A stretch of 64,000 bases of DNA from Heloderma charlesbogerti (Eukaryota > Chordata > Lepidosauria > Squamata > Helodermatidae), in assembly GCA_026122225.1 (NCBI GenBank), contig JANEZZ010001906.1, positions 744,001 through 808,000 on the forward strand, read 5' to 3'. Below are positions 42,160-52,668 of the stretch, piece by piece (position 1 is the first letter of the stretch; each line of letters begins with the position of its first letter). The notes below the pieces were generated by a model. That model was not told the DNA's origin. It did not search any database and saw nothing but the letters and a program-made list of their open reading frames with translations. The position numbers and the translations under genes are program-made.

Positions 42160-43090
42160 TCTTTTAAAAAAAACACAACCTGGAAATCTCCCACAAAGAT
42201 GCTTGTGCCATGGGTCTGATCATGGGACTCAGGTGCTGCCACTGAGGAGGGACTGAGGGGTGGATTACACAGCCTCAGGGGTGGGTTTCACTTGATGGAG
42301 GAGAAAATGACGGGGGGATGCTGGCTCAGTACTGTACATTTGACAGCATACAGAAAACAAGTGGCTGCCGTTTGCCCCATGGAGCTTGCCTGGTTTCATT
42401 TGCACAATATTTTACTCTTCAGCTGATCAGAGGCTACATCATGTGCAGTAGTGGCCCGGTGCTATGCAATGTTTCCTTGGGAGCACATCCGACTGGATTC
42501 AGTAGGGCTTACTTTCAAATAAACCTGCACAGGATTGCAGCCTGACATTTAACTTTGCCGTGCCTCCCTCCTGTCTCTCTGCACACGATCGGAAGGCCAG
42601 CAAACAAGGCGCTTGTCTTTTGCCTTTGACATTTTCTGCTCTTAGCTCTTGATATGCATGGGCGCATGAATGAGATGCTCTGATTCTCCCAGGGCTTTAA
42701 GAAATGTCTGTGATATGGTTGCCAGCATGAGCTGTTCTTTGTATCTGTGCAGGCCTTTCCTACCTGCTGTGCTTAACTGCAGAAACCCATGCTGGTACTT
42801 ACAAAAGAAGAAAACAGTGTGTTATTTCGCCTTTGAATCACTCTGCACCAATTTATATACCACACATATTATTATATAAGATGGGGGTGGGGGGGAATTA
42901 TTCAAAAGGACATTAATGTGCAAATTTAAGCACCCTTAAAATACCACATGGCTAAGGCTGCCTTTTCAACTGCAGCCCAGTCCCTCATCTGTGTATTGTA
43001 TGAACAAGTGCCACATTTCCTCCTAACCTGTTCCAGCAGCCTGACATATAAAGAGGGGAAAGCTTTTCACATGCTTAGTTTTTGCATGTC
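42160..43090. other. Unassigned stretch
   Basis: A Pal-2-like half (AGGGCTTACTTTCAAATAAA and CACAGGATTGCAGCC) lies at about 42505-42545. No gene recognised. Confidence 0.3.
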
Positions 43091-43092
43091 AG

Positions 43093-43556
43093 TTAGGGTG
43101 GCCAGTTGTCCTACTTTAGAGGGGGCAGTCCTCCATTTTGGAGAGCTGACAGAAGATAGTCATCTATTGGAGGGTGTCCTCTATTTGAGGGGCTGTCCAA
43201 AGTAAAAAAAAATAACAGTAAGGAGGAAGAGCAGCAGGGTCCTTGAAGTTAAGCAGGGTCATCCCTGGTTAGTACTTGGATGGGAGACCGCCTAGGAATC
43301 AGGCTTCCTGCATTGAGCAGGGGGTTGGACTCGATGGTCTTGTAGGCCCCTTCCAACCCTATGATTCTATGATTCTCCACCTGCAGTTAGCACCTGGTCA
43401 CCTGGTGAGCCTTCTTCACTATGGTGAGATCTATTATATTTCTATTTAAATTATATGTATTATTTCTAAATTTACGCCTAGACGTTATGCAAATTTGTGC
43501 TCACTTTCTTGGTGGCGCAGTTCCTCTTTTTTGGCAATGTGTAAGTAGCCACGTTA
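43093..43556. mobile_element. DNA transposon, TTAGGGTGGCCA family, split by a chimeric SINE
   Basis: Left TTAGGGTGGCCAGTTGTCCT and right AAGTAGCCACGTTA. The body matches 35179-35568 (CACTATGGTGAGATCTATTA; GACGTTATGCAAATTTGTGC). The 5S/CR1 SINE at 43240-43375 interrupts it. Confidence 0.62.
43240..43375 (+). mobile_element. 5S-rRNA-derived SINE with CR1 tail
   Basis: Positions 43246-43299 match the internal control region of vertebrate 5S rRNA (TAAGCAGGGTC, then CCTGGTTAGTACTTGGATGG, then GAGACCGCCT-GGAAT), with only a few differences. From about 43304 it changes directly into the CR1 3' end (CCTGCATTGAGCAGGGGGTT; AGGCCCCTTCCAACCCTATG) and two ATTCTATG octamers. This is the plan of the SINE3 class: a 5S pol III promoter head with a LINE tail recognised by CR1 reverse transcriptase. 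The head is incomplete (first about 45 bases of 5S absent), so this copy is 5' truncated or diverged. A one-off chimeric retrocopy is an alternative. Confidence 0.8.
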
Positions 43557-43823
43557 TGTCAGGTTGCAGTTAGCTGCATGCAACTGGTCTTGTACAAGTA
43601 ATGCTGCATGGGGAGGGGGTGTACACCTCCATCCACATTAATAGATGAACGCTGAGTCCATTGAATGGGCACTGAAACTCAAGGCAGCACAGCCAAGTTC
43701 CCAGTCAGTCTTCCATCCAGTCACCAACCAGACCAAGACCTCATTAGCTTCATCAAGGTTCCCTCAGTCTACGTCCTGGTCCTTTCCTCATTCAAAATGT
43801 TGGGCAGGTAATGACCCCACTAC

Positions 43824-44471
43824 TAGGGATGTCAGAGAATTTCTCCACGAATCTCGGGGAGGCCGAATGCCAGCGCATTCGGCCCCCCGAAATTGGTGGA
43901 GAAACGGTCTGCCCCCCCGCCTCCCCCGGGACGGGACTTACCTTGGTCGAATGTCCCTGGCGGCAGCGGCTCCGGCGGCGGTGCGGCGGCGGCGGCCAGT
44001 CTTCCGACCGGCTGCCGCCACCACCATTTCCAAGTAAAAAACCCCAAACAAATAAGCAAACGTGATAGGCTACGTAAAGATTTATGTAGCCTATCACGGC
44101 TAGATTTTAAAAAAACACTGTGATAGGCTACGTAAATGTTTACGTAGCCTATCACGGCTGACTTTGGGGGGGGAAAGCTTTTTTTCCCCCCCAAAGTCAG
44201 CCGTGATAGGCTATGTAAACATTTATGTAGCCTATCACGGCTGATTGCAAGGACGCAAACGGCGGCGGCTATGGCCGCCGCCATTTGCGTCCTGGCAGGA
44301 GACGACGTTTCGTGGCCGGAGGGACAGGGCGCCTCCCCCCCGGCCAGAATTTCGGCAGGGAGGGACGGGGCGCCTCCCCCCCGGCCAGAATTTTGGGGGG
44401 AGGGACGGAGCGCCTCCCCCCCACCGCAAAGCAAGCTTCGGGATCAGGTAAGTGACTTTTGTCCATCCCTA
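43824..44471 (+). mobile_element. hAT-A element with exact 8-bp TSD
   Basis: 648 bp from TAGGGATGTCAGAGAATTTC to GACTTTTGTCCATCCCTA. The flanks CCCACTAC (43816-43823) and CCCACTAC (44472-44479) are identical. Outward donor-like sites: minus strand at 43936-43944 (ACTTACCTT, read as AAGGTAAGT) and plus strand at 44445-44453 (CAGGTAAGT). Three GATAGGCTA-type hairpins (44062-44100, 44121-44158, 44201-44242) and one GACGCAAACGGCGGC foldback. Frames of up to 200 codons here are repeat-driven. Confidence 0.9.
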
Positions 44472-44763
44472 CCCACTACCCCTGTGCATAAGTGGAATAC
44501 AACAGGAGGTGATCGCTATGCAGAGGGGGCAGGAGGGTTCTTGCAATGGGGACCCGAAAAATACCGCAAGAGGGGCTCTGCTGAGGACCCATGCAAATCA
44601 GAAGCCAGCCCTGACAGGAAGGAACTTTTGGTAAACCTATTTTATGTCTTTAAAAAAAGGGGGGGAATCTGCTCTTCAGCTCAAATTCTAGCTCTCAGGG
44701 CAGCTCACACACACGTAAAAAGCAATTTTAAAGCCAGACTACAAAACACTAAAAATAACAGGC

Positions 44764-44970
44764 TAAGGGTGCAATCCTATGCAGGTTTAGACAGAAAAAA
44801 TTCCTACAATTCCCACATGCCCCAGCCACTTGTATCGCCATGCTGGGAGTTGTAGGACTTTTTTCTGTCTGTAATTGGTTTACACTGCAATCCTATGTAT
44901 GTCTATTCAGAAGCAAGTCCCACTGAGTTCAGTGGGACTTATGCCAGATAACTGTGTATAGGGTAGCAGC
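44764..44970. mobile_element. Pal-1 foldback MITE followed by Pal-2
   Basis: TAAGGGTGCAATCCTATGCA, TCCTACAATTCCCACATGCC and CTGGGAGTTGTAGGACTTTT are Pal-1. From about 44886 it passes into Pal-2 (CAATCCTATGTATGTCTATT; CCACTGAGTTCAGTGGGACT). Confidence 0.6.
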
Positions 44971-45047
44971 CTTAGTTAAAAATTCTGAAAAAAATTAATT
45001 CTTCAATTAAAAAAAAAAATCATCCAGACAGTTTATGATAGCTCAGG

Positions 45048-45640
45048 GGTCCCCAACTTTTTTCATTCTGTGGGTGCATTTTGAAATTTGAGAAACTGTT
45101 GTGGACACCATCATAAAATGCCTAATCGGTGGATTGCAGCTTTGGCATCTACCTGTCACGTCTATAAATCTTAGGCTGAATCTTATTCAGCAAAAACTTT
45201 TGTTTTCTATCTTTTGGACACCACAACTTCTCTTTAATAAGGGATTATCTGATTCAGCTAATTGCTGGGAGTGCCATATAGCTAATTCTTCTTTTAAACT
45301 TATGTTTTGGCAATGTCCAGTAATTGCTTCTTTTTGTGGGGAGGTTATTACACAGAAAAATTTTGTACTCCAACAGTCTTTAAAGATAAACACTCACCTC
45401 CTATAATGTAATCGACTGAGGACCTTATAATGCTTTCAATATTTGAACAGGTGGCATATAGTTGCCACCTTAAAATGGATACTTATTTGAATATTTGGTC
45501 TGTTTTGTTGAAGCCTATGTATAATTGCTAGAAAGTTGCATGCATTTCTTATAAATCCATGTACATATATTTTAAAAAATGGAAAAACATAAAAGCAGTT
45601 TTTGGGAGCCTGGAGGCACTGTGTTGAGGACCCTGTGATG
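45048..45640 (+). mobile_element. hAT-like element split by an L1 fragment
   Basis: The left part GGGGTCCCCAACTTTTTTCA is the start of a family also seen at 58617 (GCGGTCCCCAACCTTTTTGG). It is interrupted at about 45118 and resumes at about 45595 (GCAGTTTTTGGGAGCC). Confidence 0.55.
45118..45594 (+). mobile_element. L1-clade LINE, 3' end fragment
   Basis: A 101-codon frame (45101-45406) shows the L1 ORF2 C-terminus: KLLFSIFWTPQLLFNKGL, then CWECHIANSSFKLMFWQCPV. This corresponds to the conserved Cys-rich CWRC-(G/S)-FLH-WWxCP element, with Lys in place of the usual His. An AT-rich 3' UTR ends TTTTAAAAAATGGAAAAACATAAAA. A possible duplication CATAAAA flanks it (left about 45110, right about 45588). 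It is the only L1 piece I recognise here. Confidence 0.65.
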
Positions 45641-45654
45641 GCTCATAAAAACAG

Positions 45655-45904
45655 CAATAATTTTATTGATTTATTTATTTCTATACCACCCAATAGTTGA
45701 AGCTCTCTTTAATAATTATTTATTAATAATAAAACAGCTGACAATAGTAAAAGGCAGCGCTAAAAGCAATCACAACACTTAAACTTTACATTGGAGTAAA
45801 CTTTATTTTACTTTGCCTGTCACTTAAAAGTGGGCACCAGGTGAGCCTCCCTGAGGAGAGAGTTCCCTGGGGAGAGAGGTTGCCACAACTGAAAAGGTCT
45901 TCTC

Positions 45905-45950
<46 letters not shown>

Positions 45951-45990
45951 ATTTTTATACTGCCCCATAGCCAAAGCTCTCTGCGTGGTT
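45655..45990 (-). mobile_element. L2-clade LINE tail fragments with (ATT)n
   Basis: TTATTTATTTCTATACCACC and AACATTTTTATACTGCCCCA with CATAGCCAAAGCTCTCTGCG are L2 3' tails in reverse. Between them are an L2 C-terminal ORF remnant (GGGCACCAGGTGAGCCTCCC) and a 14-unit (ATT)n run at 45907-45948. Confidence 0.6.
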
Positions 45991-48066
45991 TGTTGTTCAG
46001 TCGACTCTTTGTGACCCCATGGACCATAGCACACCAGGCCTTCCTGTCCTCCGCTCTCTCCCGCAGTGTGCTCAAATTCATATTCATTGCATCAGTGATG
46101 CTATCTAGCCATCTCATCCTCTGCCATTCCCTTCTCCTTTTGCCTTCAGTCGCTCAGCCTTCCTTATAGTCCAGCTCTCACAGCCATACGTTACTACTGG
46201 GAAAACCATAGCTTTGATTATACGAACCTTTGTCCGCAAGGTGATGTCTCTGCTTCTTACTATGCTGTCTAGGTTTGCCATAGCTTTCCTCCCAAGGAGC
46301 AAGCGTCTTTTAATTTCATAGCTACAGTCACCGTCTGCGGTGATCTTGGAGCCCAAGAAAATAACATCTGTCACTGCTTCCATTTCTTCCCCTTCTATAT
46401 GCCAGGAAGTGATGGGGCCAGATGTCATGACTATATTTTTTTTAATGTTGACTTTCAAACCAGCTTTTGCACTCTCCACTTTCACCCTGAACAAGAGGCT
46501 CTTTAGATCCTCTTCACTTTCTGCCATTAGGGTGGTATCGTCTGCATATTGGAGGTTGTGGATAATTCTCCCGGCAATCTTAATTCCGACCTGTGATTCA
46601 TCCAACCTGGCGTTTCCCATGATGTACTCTGCATATAAGTTAAATAAGCAGGGCGACAATATACAGCCTTGTCGTACTCCTTTCCCAATTTGGAACCAAT
46701 CGGTTGTTCCACGTCCGGTTCTTACTGTTGCTTCTTGACCCTCGTACAGGTTTCTCAGGAGACAGGTAAGGTGGTCTGGTACTCCCATCACTTTAAGAAT
46801 TTGCCACAGTTTGTTGTGATCCACACAATCAAAGGCTTTAGCGTAGTCAATGAAGCAGAAATAGACACTTTTCTGGAATTCTTTTACTTTCTCCATCATC
46901 CAGCGAATGTTGGCGATTTGATCTCTAGTTCCTCTGCCTCTTCGAAACCCAGGTTGTTCTTCCGGTAGTTCTCGGTTCGCATACTGCTGAAGCCTAGCTT
47001 GTAGGATTTTGAGCAGAACCTTGCTGGCATGTGAATAGAGCACAATTGTACGGTAGTTTGAATACTCTTTGGCATTGCCCTTCTTTGGAATTGGAATGTA
47101 AACGGACCTTTTCCAGTCTTGTGGCCACTGTTGAGTATTCCAAATTTGTTGGCATACTGAGTGCAGCACTTTAACAGCATCATCTTTTAGGATTTTAAAT
47201 AGCTCGGCTGGAAGACTGTCATCTCCGCTAGCTTTGTTGTTAGTAATGCTTCCTAAGGCCCACTTGACTTCACTCTCGAGGATGTCTGGCTCACGTTCAG
47301 TGACCACACTATCATGGCTATCAGAGACATTAAGATCTTTCCTGTATAGTTCTTCTGTGTATTCTTGCCACCTCTTCTTAATCTCATCTGCTTCTGTTAG
47401 GTCCCTGCCTCCTTTGTCCTTTATCATGCCCGTCTTTGCACAAAACGTTCCCTTTATATCTCCAGTTTTCTTGAAGAGATCTCTAGTTATTCCCATTCTA
47501 TTGTTTTCCTCGATTTCCTTGCATTGTTCATTTAAGAAGGCCTTCTTGTCTCTCCTTGCTATTCTCTGGAACTCTGCATTCAGTTGGATATATCTTCCCC
47601 TTCCTCCCTTGCTTTTCGCTTCCCTTCTTTCCTCAGCTACTTGTAAAGCCTCATCAGACAGCCACTTGGCTTTCTTGCATTTCTTTTTCTTTGGGATGGA
47701 TTTCGTTGCTGCCTCCTGAACAATGTTACGGACCTCCGTCCATAGTTCCTCAGGCACTCTGTCTATCAGGTCTAATCCCTTAAATTTATTCCTCACCTCC
47801 ACTGTATATTCATCAGGGATATGTTTTAGGTCATACCTGAATGGTTCAGTGGTTTTCCCCATGTTCTTCAATTGAAGCCAAAATTTTGCAACAAGAAGCT
47901 CATGATCTGAGCCACAGTCAGCTCCAGGTCTTGTTTTTACTGACTGTATAGAGCTTCTCCATCTTTGGCTGCAAAGTACATAATCAATCTGATTTCGATA
48001 TTGACCATCTGGTGATGTCCATGTGTAGAGTTGCCTCTTGTGCTGCTGGAAAAGAGTGTTTGCTAT
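45990..48066 (-). mobile_element. BovB LINE, 5' truncated, with internal deletion
   Basis: Reads on the minus strand from within the endonuclease domain (breakpoint at about 48066, just before IANTLFQQHK-type sequence) to the tail GACTGAACAACA at 45990. About 205 bp of the C-terminal region present in the 52.7-kb copy (equivalent to 54396-54600) is missing. The junction is at about 46153 (GCTGAGCG joined to ACTGAAGG). The deletion is not a multiple of three, so the frame shifts into LKAKGEGNGRG. It sits in the L2 tail at 45949-45990. Confidence 0.92.
46114..47871 (-). CDS. BovB reverse transcriptase ORF (RT intact, C-terminus lost)
   Basis: 585 codons as counted from a TTG at 47871. The frame is actually open further upstream to the breakpoint (ADCGSDHELLVAKF of the endonuclease is in frame), so this start is arbitrary. 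The RT domain has all blocks: WPQDWKRSVYIPIPKKG, PGFRRGRGTRDQIANIR, CFIDYAKAFDCVDHNK with the catalytic Asp, KGVRQGC and LQYADDTTLMAE. The protein would lack most of the endonuclease and the last about 110 residues. No promoter is retained, so expression is unlikely. Its role, if ever made, would be reverse transcription of element RNA. Confidence 0.8.
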   Translation of the reverse strand: MKNMGKTTEPFRYDLKHIPDEYTVEVRNKFKGLDLIDRVPEELWTEVRNIVQEAATKSIPKKKKCKKAKWLSDEALQVAEERREAKSKGGRGRYIQLNAEFQRIARRDKKAFLNEQCKEIEENNRMGITRDLFKKTGDIKGTFCAKTGMIKDKGGRDLTEADEIKKRWQEYTEELYRKDLNVSDSHDSVVTEREPDILESEVKWALGSITNNKASGDDSLPAELFKILKDDAVKVLHSVCQQIWNTQQWPQDWKRSVYIPIPKKGNAKEYSNYRTIVLYSHASKVLLKILQARLQQYANRELPEEQPGFRRGRGTRDQIANIRWMMEKVKEFQKSVYFCFIDYAKAFDCVDHNKLWQILKVMGVPDHLTCLLRNLYEGQEATVRTGRGTTDWFQIGKGVRQGCILSPCLFNLYAEYIMGNARLDESQVGIKIAGRIIHNLQYADDTTLMAESEEDLKSLLFRVKVESAKAGLKVNIKKNIVMTSGPITSWHIEGEEMEAVTDVIFLGSKITADGDCSYEIKRRLLLGRKAMANLDSIVRSRDITLRTKVRIIKAMVFPVVTYGCESWTIRKAERLKAKGEGNGRG

Positions 48067-48067
48067 T

Positions 48068-49240
48068 TCTGTGGGGAAAGAGGAAGTTTGGCATTAAGAC
48101 TTTACCCAGGCCTGAAGGACAAGAGTAGAATTGTGGGAAAGGATGAGGATTGGGAAGAGGTCCTGAGGTGAGAAATTAAAGTGGCAAAGAGCTCAAAGGA
48201 AAGGTGGTTAAAGGAAGGATGCAGAATAAGCAATAAATGGAGAGAGGAGCCCAAAGAAAGAGCGGGTGAGGCTTGCAGAAAAGGGCAGTAGAGAGAGATT
48301 GGCAGCAGGGACACACACACACACAAGGCAATTCATTGGCTGCAGGCTTCTAGTTTAATTATGTTGGGGCCAGTCAAAAATGTTCAGTGTATGCACTTGA
48401 CAATTTTAGTCAAATAACAAAGCTAAGCACCCAGTGATTTGCATCAGTCTGTGAAATTTGCATCCAGACATATTACTGTTTGCATCTAATCATCACTGCT
48501 GTCATTTAATTTTGTTTAAGATTAACATTTGCCTATTGTATTATCACATGCTTTCTAAAAATGAAGTTGCTGTTTTAATCAGCTCCATTCTGTCTGGTGG
48601 ATACAGCCCTCCTCCCATAAACATAGCAGAAAGCTTTGCATTGATCTCCACACACCAGGGACCTGAGCCTAAATTAGCCATTGAGTTTGGGGGGTTGGTC
48701 AGCAGGAGTTCACCTTCTTCTTTCTTCTCTTTTAGGAGCAACAGGATATGGAAGAGTTCGACCATTTTGTTTTACTACGGTGCACTCTCCACTGTCCGGA
48801 GGCCTAGAAAGAAAGAAAGGTCAGAGCAGCAGAAGGAATACAGAAATTGGAGCTGTGTTCACTTTGCGACATTTTAAAACCATCTACACAAATGGATGTG
48901 CAGCCATATGCATTTTGCAATATTTCCATTTTAAATAGGAAACAATCAATGTGGGTCATGCCAACAGATCTCCTTCCCCTAGGTCTACAGAGCACTTTAC
49001 TGATTGTTTTGACCTTTCATGTTTTCTGGTCCATTACATTTCACTCTGAATGGTGCATCTGAGTGCATTTCCCCTTTCCTGCTCCAACAGAAATATAGTG
49101 CTGGGAACAATCCTAGCTTGTTGCCGCTTGTCCTGGTCATCAAAAGCTGCTATTTCTCAGTGACAGTGACAGGTTACAGTGGCTGGGGATCTGTCCCACA
49201 CTCAGTAACCCCGCAAACAGTAACCTATATAAGAATACAG
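48068..49240. other. Unassigned stretch
   Basis: No gene supported. A strong pyrimidine tract and AG (TCTTTCTTCTCTTTTAG, ending 48735) precedes GAGCAACAGGATATGGAAGA. It could be a splice acceptor, but no conserved peptide or donor was found. A short (AC)n lies at about 48309-48325. Confidence 0.3.
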
Positions 49241-49253
49241 TAGTGTAAGGCTT

Positions 49254-49354
49254 GTTGTTGTTCAGTCGTTAAGTCGTGTCCGACTCTTCATGACCCCATG
49301 GACAATAGCACACCAGGCCTTCCTGTCCTCTGCTCTCTCCCAGAGTGTGCTCAA
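49254..49354 (-). mobile_element. BovB LINE, short 3' tail with TSD
   Basis: GTTGTTGTTCAGTCGTTAAG through ACTCTTCATGACCCCATGGA to CTCCCAGAGTGTGCTCAA. The 12-bp target duplication is AGTGTAAGGCTT (49242-49253) and AGTGTAACGCTT (49355-49366), 11 of 12 matching. Only about 100 bp was copied. Confidence 0.92.
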
Positions 49355-49369
49355 AGTGTAACGCTTATT

Positions 49370-50538
49370 ACTCAAGATCTACCAGACTGATTTTGCTCAT
49401 TTTTGTTTTAAACTGAAGCCTGAGCAGTGTAGACATGCAAATAATTTTGAAAGTCTGAAAAAGTTCAAAGCTTGAGCTTTAATAGCAATTAATTTCCTCC
49501 TCACCAAACAGGCAGGGCAGCTCCTCCACCAGCTGGATGACGGACAGCCCTGCTTGGCGAAGCAGCGTGGTGTAAAGGCAGACTCTGGGTGCAGCTGTGC
49601 AGTTAGGCTGTCGCCACCAGTGAAGAGAGGAAAGAGGACAGAATCAGCCAATCAGGGGGTGCGAGAGAGAGGGTGGGGCTGTGCTGCATGCAAATTTTGG
49701 AGAGGGATTCACTATGCATGAGCCATATTTGCATTATTCATGAGCCCCTCTGTGCTGAGGGGACTGAGGGACATAAATGCGGGAAAGGAACAGGAGTACT
49801 AGTGCCCATGGTGATATGGGCTTTACACTAGTGTTAGGAAGGTAATGTCTTAGGAGACAGAGAGTGGATATAAAATGCCCATCCTTCCTTCCCTCGAAGT
49901 ATGTTTCAGTGATGTCTCTGGCTAGTAGTCTACTTTGTGAGTAGTATGACACAGGATTTTTCATGGAAACGGAGCCATGATCTTGTGTGAGTTTGCTGCT
50001 TCCATGTTACACTGCTCTGTAGAGTAGACCACTTGTGTGACCAGAACTGTTTAATGCAGCCTTCTACAACCTGGTACCCTCTTGATGTTTTGAACCATAC
50101 ATCTCCCACAATTCCAGCAGGATCAGTTAGTCTAGGGCTGGATTTCATCCTGATAGTGCCAAAGAATGAATGGACACATATCTGACAACAGAAATGGCAA
50201 CATCCAGAAAGCAGTAGAAGGACGTTTCTATTTCCCTGGACATGCTGCTGCTGACCTGAAAGTTGCCATTCTCCAAAAGGAGGAAATTCAAAGGGAGACT
50301 CCAGCATGAAATAGCTGAATTGAAACTAGTTATAAAGTTTGATTCTATTCATTTGAGTCTGAAGACAGACTAAGGTTTGCCGTCCCACTACATTTGTCGA
50401 TGTACTTTCTATAATGCTATGATTAAATTGTCACCCATTTCTGCTGTTCTGAATGGTCAGTTTGCTTATTTTATGTACATCTGAGCTCTAACTGATTTGT
50501 CATACATAGTACTACATTATGATTTAATTCCTTTTCCT
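49370..50538. other. Unassigned stretch
   Basis: A Pal-3-like half (CAGCCTTCTACAACCTGGTA) lies at about 50059. Otherwise nothing identifiable. Confidence 0.3.
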
Positions 50539-50546
50539 TTTTACAT

Positions 50547-50891
50547 CAGGTGTGCAGAACCTCAGACCCAAGGACTAAACCTGGTCCTTCCAGGGACTCA
50601 AACTGACCCTCTGGCATTCCCCAGACAGCCCCAACTCCTTCCCACTGACCACTGACCATTTGGTAGCTTCCTGGCTTTTGTGCAGTTTTTCTCTCATTCT
50701 GAAAGGTTGAAATGCCTCTCCTAAGGCTTAGTTCCTGGCAGGAAGAGCTTCAAACTGCAATATGCTGGTATCTTTTGTATTTTGGTTCCACCCCGTTTGC
50801 CTTTGGTCCTGGCCACCACTGGAATGCTGCCCCTTAGAGCTTCTCCAAAACAAAATTCGTCCCCCAGGCTGATAGACGTTCAACACCCCTG
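50547..50891. mobile_element. hAT-D element
   Basis: Ends CAGGTGTGCAGAACCTC and GACGTTCAACACCCCTG. Flanks TTTTACAT and TTCTACAC match at 6 of 8. Homologous to 21272-21612. Confidence 0.72.
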
Positions 50892-51495
50892 TTCTACACC
50901 TATGTGTATACATACCTGCCAACTGAGGATAACATTCCATGCACTTGATGACATGGTCTCTGGTCCACCAACGCTTATAACTCATAATGCCTTAATAACT
51001 TAGCTGCCATTCACCTCCACCTGGAGAAATGTCAAAGCCAGCATTATTTGTGTGTTGTGCTCCAAAAGGGTGCTCGTGCACAGCATCATGGGATTCAAAC
51101 CACTGGCTCAAAGATGCCTGGGGACTCGCTGTAGCGGGGCTGTTGCTGGCTGTGCTACTGGGACTGAAGGAGCGCGAGCACTGTGGCATTGTTATGCAGT
51201 TGTCTCTGGTGATGCATACAGGGGTGTGTGCTTGAGGAGTTCATTGGTTGTCCTGTGTGCTGGCAGCCTGTGAACATCATTACTGGTACAGTCCCCGATT
51301 GGTGCGCACTAGTAGTATTTCCACAGATATTGGCACTATGTTCATGTCTCTGTATGCTGTTTTTGTATTTTCTATGTTATGTGTTTTCTCCTCCAACCCC
51401 CGCCAGCCACTAGGCTGAAAACACATAGGATATTGCAGCTGTTCCAACAGCATAGCGACACCATCACTCTCACAGACAGCATAATTGGTGCATAG

Positions 51496-51769
51496 CAGGG
51501 GTGGGCAACATTTGGGCTGCATGTGCCTCCCCTGGCCTTAGGCGTGCCCTCTGCCTATCCACTGCTGCTAAATTTGTGGCTGAACAATGGGAAATTTGCT
51601 GCCAAATTTCAGTGCCAAACACAAGAGCAGCCTGAAATGGCCAAATTTAGCTTTAAAACAAGCCTTTTTTTGCTGTTGAAATTCAGTGACAAACTGTCAG
51701 TAGTTTTCTCCCTGGGGGTTCTGTGGCTGGGGGGGGGGTGAAATTAGCTCCCAAAGTTGCCCACCCTTG
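51496..51769. mobile_element. hAT MITE (CAGGGGTGGGCAAC)
   Basis: Ends CAGGGGTGGGCAAC and GTTGCCCACCCTTG are inverted with one mismatch over 14 bases. Flanks GTGCATAG (51488-51495) and GTGGATAG (51770-51777) match at 7 of 8. Confidence 0.8.
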
Positions 51770-51777
51770 GTGGATAG

Positions 51778-52663
51778 GATTCCTCTGTCAGTGTCTAGGG
51801 TGCTAAAAGACTTTCTTTCAGTTGCTTTTTATAGTCACTGTGTTATAACATAAGTAAAACATAGCAACTATTTAACACCATTTTCTTTAACTATTAAGTC
51901 TCATTGCAATTATCATTATACTGATAGATACTACAGTGCCAGATGTGTACATCAAATTAGCGTATCATAGCAAAGCCAATTAAGGTACATTCCCCCCCCC
52001 CGCCCAGTTCTCTCCCCACCACCCACCATATCTAAATGATAAAGGGCTTTAGAGTGCATTGCCCATCATAGTTCAGTCCTCTGTTCTCATACAATTTCTT
52101 AATTAGGACCTTCTTTAGCAATGTTATGATCAGCTCAATTTAATCATCTTGCAATAAATCTGTGTACATTCTAATCTAAGGCATTGTAAAACACTTTGTG
52201 TCAATTATAATTTATCCAAATGTATTCATTTTTTTAATCACATCAGAATCAGGACTGCAATCCTCAGATAAGCATATGGTCAATGAATCATTTGGAAACT
52301 TTACCATTTTAAAACATGTGAACATGTAAATTGAAATGCAGTCCTACAAATGATTTGCATATATGCCTAGCAGAGTTCTGTTCCCTTCTTAATCACATTA
52401 CAGACATTTTTCACATAATTATCCTTTAGCCTCAAACATGAGGGTTATTTTTAACTGACTAGGTAAAGACAGAGGTAAAATCTTCCCCATTTCCTGGATT
52501 TACTGTTATATAAAAAGCATCTGTCCCTATCTTTCTGAAAGGTTTATCTAAATTTTGCAAGGAGCTAAAGCTTGCAACCTGCTATACCATATGCAAGAAG
52601 AAAAATTCCATTGATTGTGCCAATTTTTTTTTTAACTGCATAAAATCAGATTAGATAGATGGT
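51778..52663. other. Unassigned AT-rich stretch
   Basis: No coding frame or repeat family recognised. Confidence 0.35.
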
Positions 52664-52668
52664 AACAA

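Noticed and set aside
43246..43299. A 5S rRNA gene
   Set aside because: Only the internal promoter part is present and it is joined to a CR1 tail, so it is a SINE rather than a gene.
43832..44434. 200-codon minus-strand frame
   Set aside because: Translates hAT-A palindromes and GC blocks; not conserved as a protein between copies.
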